From an uncultured Clostridia bacterium (lineage in GTDB: Bacteria; Bacillota; Clostridia; Oscillospirales; Ruminococcaceae): 5,023 nt of DNA. The notes beneath the pieces are model-generated. The model did no database searches. It was not told the DNA's origin and saw only the letters and a program-made list of their open reading frames with translations. Shown here one piece after another: positions 1 through 5,023 of this stretch. The position numbers and the translations under genes were made by a program. Numbering within the stretch: position 1 is the stretch's first letter; each line of letters begins with the position of its first letter. The stretch is taken from positions 1 through 5,023 of the forward strand of contig CAMVBT010000209.1 in NCBI GenBank assembly GCA_947165805.1. The letters are read 5' to 3'.

Positions 1-2540
1 GCGCCCGTGCACTGGTCGTCGAACGCCGCCTCGGTCATCTCGTCGAGCGTGGCGAGAAAGTCCTTCTCCGACACGCCGTAGTCCGCTATCGTGGGCTTTA
101 TGCCTATCTGCTTTTTCAGCTTCTCCACCGCGTCAATGAGGTTTTCGAGCTTCTCCGCGTCGGTCTTTCCGCCGAGCCCGAGAGCGTCCGCTATCTCCGC
201 GTATCTCGCGAGTGTGTGCGGGTGGTCGTACTGCGGGAACGTCCCCATTTTAACGGGAGCCTCCGCCGCGTTGTACCTCATCACATCGCAGATGACAAGG
301 GCGTTCGCTATGCCGTGCGCGATATGGTGATAAGCGCCGAGCTTGTGCGCCAGCGAGTGCGAAATGCCGAGGAACGCGTTCGCGAACGCCATACCCGCCA
401 TTGTGGCTGCGTTCGCCATTTTCTCGCGGGCTTCAATGTCGGTCTGCCCGTTCTCGTAAGCGCGCGGCAGATACCTGAATATCGTCTTTAGCGCCTGTAT
501 CGCAAGTCCGTCGGTGTAGTCCGTAGCCATTACCGAGGCGTAGGCTTCGAGGGCGTGAGTCACCGCGTCTATGCCGGAAGCCGCGGTCAGTCCCTTAGGA
601 GCGCTCATGTGCATATCGGTATCGACTATCGCCATATCGGGCATCAGCTCATAGTCCGCGAGCGGGTACTTGCAGCCGTCCTCACGGTCGGTTATGACGG
701 CGAACGGCGTTACCTCGGAGCCTGTTCCCGCCGAGGTCGGTATCGCCACGAAATACGCTTTTTCACCCATCTTCGGGAACGTATATACTCTCTTGCGTAT
801 GTCGATGAAGCGCATCGCCATATCCTTGAAGTCCGCCTCGGGGTGCTCATACAGCACCCACATTATCTTGCCCGCGTCCATGGCGGAGCCTCCGCCGAGC
901 GCTATTATCACATCGGGCTTGAACGCGCGCATCTGCTCCGCGCCCGCCTTTGCGCTGTCGAGGGTCGGGTCGGGCTCAACGTCGAAGAACGTCGTATGCG
1001 TGATGCCGAGCTCGTCGAGCTTGTCGGTTATCGGCTTTGTGAAGCCTGCGCCGTACAGGAAATTATCCGTAACTATGAAGGCTCTCTTCTTGCCCATTAC
1101 CTTGCCCAGCTCATCGAGGGCTACGGGCAGGCAGCCTTTCTTTATATACACCTTTTCCGGTGCTCTGAACCAAAGCATATTCTCTCTCCTTGCCGCGGCG
1201 GTCTTGATATTGAGCAGGTGCTTTACACCCACGTTCTCGCTGACGCTGTTGCCTCCCCACGAGCCGCAGCCGAGGGTGAGCGAGGGCGTCGTACCGAAGT
1301 TATAGAGGCCGCCAATGCCGCCGTGAGAGGACGGAGTATTTATGAGTATGCGTCCGGTCTTCATTCTTGCGGTGAACTCATCGAGTATCTCCCGCTCCGT
1401 GGTAACATTCAGATATATCGACGAGGTATGACCGTAGCCTCCGTCGGCTATCAGGTGTTCGGCCTTGTCGAACGCGTCGCGGATATCCTTTGCCTTGTAC
1501 ATCGCGAGGACGGGCGAGAGCTTCTCATGCGCGAACTCCTCGGTGATATCGACGCTCTCGACCTCGCCGATGAGCACCTTTGTGCCCGCGGGTACCTTAA
1601 CGCCCGACAGCTCCGCGATAGTGGCGGCTTTCTGACCGACAATTTTTGCGTTGACCGCGCCGTTGATTATGATAGTCCTGCGCACCTTGTCGGTCTCCGC
1701 ACCCTTTAAGAAGTAGCACCCGCGTGCTGCGAACTCGCGCTTCACTTCGTCGTAGATATCCTTATGCACGATGACCGACTGTTCGGACGCGCATATCATG
1801 CCGTTATCGAACGTTTTCGAGTGTATTATCGAGTTGACGGCGAGCACGATATCTGCGGACTTGTCGATTATGGCGGGGGTATTTCCGGCTCCGACGCCGA
1901 GGGCGGGCTTTCCGCTGGAGTATGCGGCCTTGACCATACCGGGGCCTCCGGTGGCGAGGATAATGTCGGCCTCCTTCATCACGAGCGTGGTCATATCGAG
2001 GTTGGGGGCATCTATCCACGAGATGATATTCTCGGGGGCTCCGGCCTTTACCGCGGCCTCATAGACGATACGCGCGGCCTCGACTGTGGACTTCTTTGCG
2101 CGGGGGTGGGGGCTGAAGATGATACCGTTGCGCGTTTTCAGCGAGATGAGCGCCTTGAATATCGCTGTGGAAGTCGGGTTTGTGGTGGGGATAACGGCGG
2201 CGATAACGCCGAGGGGCTCGGCTATCCTCCGTATGCCGAGAGCCTTATCCTCCTCTATGACCCCGCAGGTCTTTGTATCCTTGTAGGCGTTGTAGATATA
2301 CTCGGCGGCGTAGTTATTCTTTATCACCTTATCCTCGACCACGCCCATTCCGGTCTCTTCGACTGCCATTTTCGCGAGCGGCAGTCTTGCCTTATTCGCG
2401 GCTGTTGCGGCGGCGAGGAATATCTTATCCACCTGTTCCTGCGTGTACACCGAGTATTTCCTCTGCGCCTCTCTCACCCTTTTTATCTCCGCCTCCAGCG
2501 CCGCGACGCTGTCCACGGGAGTTCTTTTTTTCTTTTCCAT
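1..2540 (-). CDS. adhE: Bifunctional acetaldehyde-CoA/alcohol dehydrogenase AdhE, C-terminus cut by window edge
   Basis: AdhE reduces acetyl-CoA to acetaldehyde and then to ethanol with two NADH, regenerating NAD+ in fermentation; the family acts in the cytoplasm and forms spirosome filaments. I translated the minus strand from ATG at 2540, which has AGGAGG four bases upstream. The ALDH half (about residues 1-440) shows PTTNPTSTAIFK, GVGAGNTPAIID and NGMICASEQS, with the catalytic cysteine at residue 250. A linker with ENMLWFRAPEKVY leads into the iron-dependent ADH half, with GGGSAMDAGK (549-558) and SAGTGSEVTPFAV. The four expected iron ligands are present as Asp658, His662, His728 and His742, each five residues beyond E. 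coli Asp653, His657, His723 and His737. About 846 codons are visible; roughly 25-45 residues lie beyond position 1. The frame is intact and no key residue is missing. It is divergent from the gene at 2698 and has its own promoter. Confidence 0.97.
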   Translation of the reverse strand, partial: MEKKKRTPVDSVAALEAEIKRVREAQRKYSVYTQEQVDKIFLAAATAANKARLPLAKMAVEETGMGVVEDKVIKNNYAAEYIYNAYKDTKTCGVIEEDKALGIRRIAEPLGVIAAVIPTTNPTSTAIFKALISLKTRNGIIFSPHPRAKKSTVEAARIVYEAAVKAGAPENIISWIDAPNLDMTTLVMKEADIILATGGPGMVKAAYSSGKPALGVGAGNTPAIIDKSADIVLAVNSIIHSKTFDNGMICASEQSVIVHKDIYDEVKREFAARGCYFLKGAETDKVRRTIIINGAVNAKIVGQKAATIAELSGVKVPAGTKVLIGEVESVDITEEFAHEKLSPVLAMYKAKDIRDAFDKAEHLIADGGYGHTSSIYLNVTTEREILDEFTARMKTGRILINTPSSHGGIGGLYNFGTTPSLTLGCGSWGGNSVSENVGVKHLLNIKTAAARRENMLWFRAPEKVYIKKGCLPVALDELGKVMGKKRAFIVTDNFLYGAGFTKPITDKLDELGITHTTFFDVEPDPTLDSAKAGAEQMRAFKPDVIIALGGGSAMDAGKIMWVLYEHPEADFKDMAMRFIDIRKRVYTFPKMGEKAYFVAIPTSAGTGSEVTPFAVITDREDGCKYPLADYELMPDMAIVDTDMHMSAPKGLTAASGIDAVTHALEAYASVMATDYTDGLAIQALKTIFRYLPRAYENGQTDIEAREKMANAATMAGMAFANAFLGISHSLAHKLGAYHHIAHGIANALVICDVMRYNAAEAPVKMGTFPQYDHPHTLARYAEIADALGLGGKTDAEKLENLIDAVEKLKKQIGIKPTIADYGVSEKDFLATLDEMTEAAFDDQCTG

Positions 2541-2576
2541 ATATCCTCCTTTTTCCGGGTTTACGTTGTCTTTTTT

Positions 2577-2605
2577 ATTTTACCACATTTCCTTCGCTTT
2601 TGCAA
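2577..2605 (-). promoter_or_regulatory. adhE promoter, sigma-A type with extended -10
   Basis: Reading the minus strand, TTGCAA (2600-2605) serves as the -35 box. A 17-bp spacer follows, then TAAAAT (2577-2582) as the -10 box, preceded by TGG, which makes an extended -10. The predicted transcription start is near 2570, giving a leader of about 30 nt that contains the AAGGAGG ribosome binding site. The match is seen directly; use as a promoter is inferred. Confidence 0.7.
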
Positions 2606-2614
2606 GAGAAAATT

Positions 2615-2626
2615 TCAGTTAACTGA
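2615..2626. promoter_or_regulatory. 12-bp perfect palindrome between divergent promoters, possible operator
   Basis: TCAGTTAACTGA is a perfect palindrome lying just upstream of the adhE -35 box and about nine bases before the candidate -35 of the divergent gene. It shares a GTTAAC core with Rex sites but lacks the usual TTGTTAA-N4-TTAACAA layout. A call as a Rex site is therefore not supported, and the regulator, if any, is unknown. Confidence 0.3.
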
Positions 2627-2634
2627 TAATGTCA

Positions 2635-2663
2635 TTGTATGTCCGAAGGAAGTGTGTTACTAT
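2635..2663 (+). promoter_or_regulatory. Candidate weak promoter for the DUF6291-like gene
   Basis: TTGTAT (2635-2640) could be a -35 box and TACTAT (2658-2663) a -10 box, separated by 17 bp. The -10 is preceded by TGT, giving an extended -10 context. Both hexamers match consensus only partly (three and four of six bases), so this is a tentative call. The predicted start near 2670 leaves a leader of about 28 nt. Confidence 0.4.
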
Positions 2664-2684
2664 GTAAAATAGAAGAACTCTGAA

Positions 2685-2690
2685 AGGGGG
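2685..2690 (+). promoter_or_regulatory. Ribosome binding site that supports the GTG start at 2698
   Basis: AGGGGG ends seven bases before the GTG codon at 2698-2700, which is a normal spacing. The next in-frame ATG (residue 20, at 2755) would cut off the conserved KSFVLY segment near the N-terminus, so the GTG start is preferred. Confidence 0.75.
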
Positions 2691-2697
2691 AGAGATC

Positions 2698-3438
2698 GTG
2701 TCCGAGACCAAAAAGTCTTTCGTGCTCTATAACGATTATATCAAACACTTTGAAATGCTCACCACAAAGGAACAGGCAGACCTCATTATGCTCATTCTCC
2801 GCTATGTCAACGGTATGGATACCAATATAGATAGTTTGCCCGGTACCGTCAGAATGGCGTTCTCCTTTATCCGTGTCAGACTCGATGCGGATTTTGAAAA
2901 GTATGAGGAGATCTGTAAAAAACGTTCGCAGGCCGCTAAAGCAAAAGCTGACAAATGTAAACAATTGCTTGCAAATGCAACTGATAGTGTTAGTGTTAGT
3001 GATAATGATAATGATAGTGATAGTGTTAGTGAGAGTGAGAGTGTTAGTGAGAGTGAGAGTGTTAGTGAGAGTGAGAGTGATAGTGAGAGTGTAAGTGAGA
3101 GTGTTGTTGTTGTCAGTGACAACAACTCCCGCTCAACAACAACGACAACAACTTCCGCAGGGAACAGTTCTTGCTCTTTGCCTACACTCGAAGACGTCGA
3201 AAACTACTGCCGTGAAAGAAATAACGGCATCAACGCTCAGAGATTCGTCGATTACTATTCCGCTAACGGCTGGAAAATAGGCAGAAATCCCATGAACGAC
3301 TGGAAAGCAGCCGTCCGTGTCTGGGAAGCAAGAGAACCTCCCGACAGCAGAAATAAATACCTGACAGAACAAAGTAAGCCCAGCTACGATATCGACGAGA
3401 TCGAGAGAATACATCGCAGTATATACGCAGACCTTTAG
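2698..3438 (+). CDS. DUF6291-like, phage-replication-type protein with Ser-rich low-complexity linker
   Basis: This 246-aa protein has three visible parts. Residues 5-75 (KSFVLYNDYIKHFEMLTTKE, then FSFIRVRLDADFEKYEEICKKR) resemble the DUF6291 domain, which I recall from phage and Firmicute proteins. Residues 76-95 are a basic, helical-looking stretch, and residues 96-153 are low complexity: Ser alternating with Asp, Glu, Asn or Val, then a run of six Thr. Residues 161-210 (LPTLEDVENYC, RFVDYYSANGWKIGRNPMND, WKAAVRVWE) match the C-terminal segment common on phage replication and helicase-loading proteins of gut Firmicutes. The likely role, by inference, is DNA binding or replisome assembly in a mobile element, or a domesticated relic of one. 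No ATPase, integrase or other phage gene is adjacent. The gene is AT-richer and uses AGA for arginine more than adhE or htpG, hinting at transfer. The frame is intact. Family recognition is from memory; function is unproven. Confidence 0.85.
   Translation: MSETKKSFVLYNDYIKHFEMLTTKEQADLIMLILRYVNGMDTNIDSLPGTVRMAFSFIRVRLDADFEKYEEICKKRSQAAKAKADKCKQLLANATDSVSVSDNDNDSDSVSESESVSESESVSESESDSESVSESVVVVSDNNSRSTTTTTTSAGNSSCSLPTLEDVENYCRERNNGINAQRFVDYYSANGWKIGRNPMNDWKAAVRVWEAREPPDSRNKYLTEQSKPSYDIDEIERIHRSIYADL
2983..3102 (+). repeat. AGT-based hexanucleotide repeat tract inside the coding region
   Basis: A tract of six-base periodicity (AGT alternating with GAG, GTT or GAT, plus two AAT units) encodes residues 96-135 as SV, SE, SD and ND dipeptides. 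All 18 serines from residue 97 to 135 use the AGT codon, whereas serines elsewhere in the protein use mainly TCN codons. Because the period is a multiple of three, gain or loss of units keeps the frame open. Confidence 0.95.
3025..3078 (+). repeat. Three exact tandem copies of an 18-bp unit (iteron-like)
   Basis: GTTAGTGAGAGTGAGAGT occurs three times head to tail at 3025-3042, 3043-3060 and 3061-3078 with no mismatch, each encoding VSESES. Degenerate copies flank it on both sides. The size and position, within the linker of a replication-initiator-like gene, recall the 18-bp iterons inside lambda gene O; binding is not shown. Confidence 0.9.
3106..3126. repeat. Perfect 10-bp inverted repeat with one-base centre
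   Basis: The arms GTTGTTGTCA (3106-3115) and TGACAACAAC (3117-3126) flank a single G. As RNA or single-stranded DNA this can fold as a nine-pair stem with a three-base loop. An alternative pairing exists between GTTGTTGTTG (3103-3112) and CAACAACAAC (3134-3143). It lies immediately after the iteron-like tract and within the coding region, so a terminator role is unlikely; no T-run follows. Confidence 0.8.
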
Positions 3439-3463
3439 CGCGTAAAAAATCTGAAAAAAGGGC

Positions 3464-3491
3464 TTGACATCTGCAAAAAAAGTGGTATAAT
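3464..3491 (+). promoter_or_regulatory. htpG promoter, consensus sigma-A with extended -10
   Basis: TTGACA (3464-3469) and TATAAT (3486-3491) are both perfect consensus hexamers separated by 16 bp, and the -10 is preceded by TGG. The predicted start, around 3498, falls in the left arm of the CIRCE element. The -35 box begins only 25 bp after the stop codon of the upstream gene, and no terminator hairpin is visible between them, so some read-through into htpG is possible. Confidence 0.95.
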
Positions 3492-3495
3492 AGAT

Positions 3496-3522
3496 TTAGC
3501 ACTCGGGAACAAAGAGTGCTAA
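3496..3522 (+). promoter_or_regulatory. CIRCE element, HrcA repressor operator
   Basis: TTAGCACTC, a nine-base spacer (3505-3513) and GAGTGCTAA form the canonical CIRCE inverted repeat with no mismatch. It begins four bases after the -10 box and covers the predicted transcription start, so bound HrcA would block initiation. From the known system, HrcA is kept active by GroE and released on heat stress. This places htpG in the HrcA (class I) heat-shock regulon here. Confidence 0.97.
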
Positions 3523-3548
3523 AAGATATACCAAAGGGGACGATAATC

Positions 3549-5023
3549 ATGGGAAAGAAACAGTTCAAGGCGGAATCGAAGCGCCTGCTGGAAATGATGA
3601 TCAATTCGATCTATACGCATAAGGAGATATTCCTGCGTGAGCTGATATCCAACGCGAGCGACGCTATGGACAAGCTCTACTTCAAGTCTATGCAGGAAAA
3701 CCTCGGCATAACGAGAGAGAACCTTGAGATAGACCTCGCGTTCGACAAGGATAAGCGCATAATAACCGTGACCGATAACGGCATAGGCATGGATAAGGAC
3801 GAGCTCGAGAACAACCTCGGCGTCATAGCGCAGTCCGGCTCTCTGAAATTCAAGCAGGACAACGCCGACGCCGATAAGGAGGAAGTCGATGTCATAGGTC
3901 AGTTCGGCGTGGGCTTCTACTCGGCATTCATGGTCGCGAAAAAGGTCGAAGTCCTCACAAAGAAGTACGGCGAGGATACCGCTTACCTCTGGTCGAGCGA
4001 GGGCGTTGACGGCTACACGGTGACCGAAGCCGAGAAGGACTCGAACGGTACGGTCATCACCCTGTATATCAAGGATAAGACCGATGAGGAGGACTACGAC
4101 GAGTTCTTGCAGGAGTACAAGCTCCGCAGCCTCGTAAAGCGCTATTCGGACTATATCCGCTACCCGATAAAAATGGAGACCACCCACCGCAAGCCCGTCG
4201 AGGGCAAGGAGGGCGAATATGAGGACGAAAAGTCCGTAGAGACCCTCAACAGCATGGTGCCGATATGGAAGAAGTCCAAGCAGGAGCTCACCGACGAGCA
4301 GTACAACGAGTACTACAAGGAAAAGTTCATGGACTACGTTGACCCGCTGCTCCATATCCACTCAAAGACCGAGGGTACCGCAACATACAACGCCCTGCTC
4401 TTTATACCGAAAAAGGCTCCGTTCGACTTCTACACCAAGGAATACGAAAAGGGCTTACAGCTCTATTCGAGCGGCGTTATGATAATGGACAAGTGCGCCG
4501 ACCTTCTGCCCGATTATTTCAGCTTCGTGCGCGGACTTGTGGACAGCGAGGACCTCTCGCTCAACATCTCCCGTGAGATGCTCCAGCACGACAGACAGCT
4601 CAAGCTCATCGAAAAGAGCATCGAGCGCACGATAAAGAACGAGCTGAAGAAGCTCCTCAACAACGACCGCGAGAAGTACGAGGAATTCTGGAAGAACTTC
4701 GGGCTCCAGATAAAGTACGGTCTGTACAGCTCCTACGGTATGCAGAAGGAGTTCCTGCAGGACCTGCTGATGTTCACCTCCAGCGCGGAGAAGAAGCTGA
4801 CCACCCTTGAAGAATACAAGACCCGCATGAAAGAGGGTCAGGACGCTATCTACTTCGCGGCGGGCGAATCCGTCACCAAGCTCGACAGCCTGCCCCAGAC
4901 CGAAATGCTCAAGGAAAAGGGCTATGAGATACTCTACCTGACCGACAACGTGGACGAGTTCATCGTGAAGATGCTCGTTGACTACGACGGAAAGGAATTC
5001 AAGTCGATACAGTCCTCCGACGC
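3549..5023 (+). CDS. htpG: Molecular chaperone HtpG (bacterial Hsp90), C-terminus cut by window edge
   Basis: HtpG is the cytosolic ATP-dependent Hsp90 chaperone, working as a dimer and remodelling client proteins, partly with DnaK. Translation from ATG at 3549, with AGGGG (3535-3539) upstream, gives the GHKL ATPase domain: ELISNASDA (Glu31 likely catalytic, Asn35 for magnesium), DNGIGM (76-81), the lid region around 94-100, and [11 protein letters not shown] (117-127). The middle domain follows, with [14 protein letters not shown] and Arg342 at the place of the conserved catalytic-loop arginine (E. coli Arg336). About 491 codons are visible, compared with the usual 620-640, so the dimerisation domain lies mostly beyond the window. 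A segment rich in Glu, Lys and Tyr near residues 215-236 is the charged stretch linking the N-terminal and middle domains. The reading frame is uninterrupted. Expression should be strong and heat-inducible given the promoter and CIRCE element. Confidence 0.97.
   Translation, partial: MGKKQFKAESKRLLEMMINSIYTHKEIFLRELISNASDAMDKLYFKSMQENLGITRENLEIDLAFDKDKRIITVTDNGIGMDKDELENNLGVIAQSGSLKFKQDNADADKEEVDVIGQFGVGFYSAFMVAKKVEVLTKKYGEDTAYLWSSEGVDGYTVTEAEKDSNGTVITLYIKDKTDEEDYDEFLQEYKLRSLVKRYSDYIRYPIKMETTHRKPVEGKEGEYEDEKSVETLNSMVPIWKKSKQELTDEQYNEYYKEKFMDYVDPLLHIHSKTEGTATYNALLFIPKKAPFDFYTKEYEKGLQLYSSGVMIMDKCADLLPDYFSFVRGLVDSEDLSLNISREMLQHDRQLKLIEKSIERTIKNELKKLLNNDREKYEEFWKNFGLQIKYGLYSSYGMQKEFLQDLLMFTSSAEKKLTTLEEYKTRMKEGQDAIYFAAGESVTKLDSLPQTEMLKEKGYEILYLTDNVDEFIVKMLVDYDGKEFKSIQSSD

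Noticed and set aside
555..1709. Long plus-strand open frame of 384 codons
   Set aside because: It is antisense to adhE, whose frame carries all catalytic and iron-binding residues. The translation is rich in Arg, Tyr and Cys without family motifs, as expected of a shadow frame in GC-biased coding DNA.
2615..2626. Rex operator for adhE
   Set aside because: The palindrome lacks the TTGTTAA half-sites and the spacer typical of Rex, so only a generic palindrome is reported.
1764..2672. Plus-strand open frame of 302 codons
   Set aside because: It is antisense to the ALDH half of adhE and crosses the adhE promoter. Its C-terminal part is low-complexity Phe/Leu and it has no recognisable domain.
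2802..3125. Minus-strand frame with Leu-Ser-Leu-Thr repeats, and plus-strand frame 2873-3094 with Val-Arg repeats
   Set aside because: Both are alternative readings of the AGT/GAG repeat tract. The 246-codon frame has a ribosome binding site and recognisable domains at both ends.
2983..3126. CRISPR array
   Set aside because: The repeats are contiguous, short and have no unique spacers, and they read as an in-frame protein linker.
3439..3463. Terminator between the DUF6291-like gene and htpG
   Set aside because: The A-rich stretch has no inverted repeat or following T-run.
3519..4361. Minus-strand open frame of 280 codons
   Set aside because: It is antisense to htpG, Val/Leu-rich and without motifs. 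The HtpG frame on the plus strand is certain.

Overview
The window looks like a chromosomal segment of an anaerobic, fermentative Firmicute, most likely a Clostridia lineage with moderately high GC (Oscillospiraceae-like gut bacterium). The reasons are a fused AdhE, strong AGGAGG-type ribosome binding sites, consensus sigma-A promoters and a perfect CIRCE/HrcA operator. The exact taxon cannot be fixed from the sequence alone.

Layout. Positions 1-2540 on the minus strand hold nearly all of adhE, the bifunctional acetaldehyde-CoA/alcohol dehydrogenase; only its last few tens of codons lie beyond the left edge. A compact divergent intergenic region (2541-2697) carries a good extended -10 promoter for adhE, a 12-bp perfect palindrome and a weaker candidate promoter for the rightward gene. 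Positions 2698-3438 on the plus strand encode a 246-aa GTG-start protein with a phage-replication-type architecture: an N-terminal DUF6291-like domain, a low-complexity Ser/Asp/Glu/Val linker, and a C-terminal domain of the kind found on phage replication and helicase-loading proteins. The linker DNA contains three exact 18-bp direct repeats followed by a perfect inverted repeat. Positions 3464-3522 are an unusually clear regulatory module: TTGACA, a 16-bp spacer, an extended TATAAT, and a perfect 9-9-9 CIRCE element. It drives htpG (Hsp90), which starts at 3549 and runs off the right edge.

How the parts relate. adhE (redox balance and ethanol formation) and htpG (heat-shock chaperone) are ordinary core genes with separate promoters. 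The gene between them is the accessory element: AT-richer, richer in AGA arginine codons, and without any visible phage neighbours. The two points most worth a second look are the iteron-like repeats inside this initiator-like gene, which recall replication origins embedded in initiator genes, and the direct placement of htpG under a CIRCE operator. No tRNA, rRNA, CRISPR array or insertion sequence was seen.
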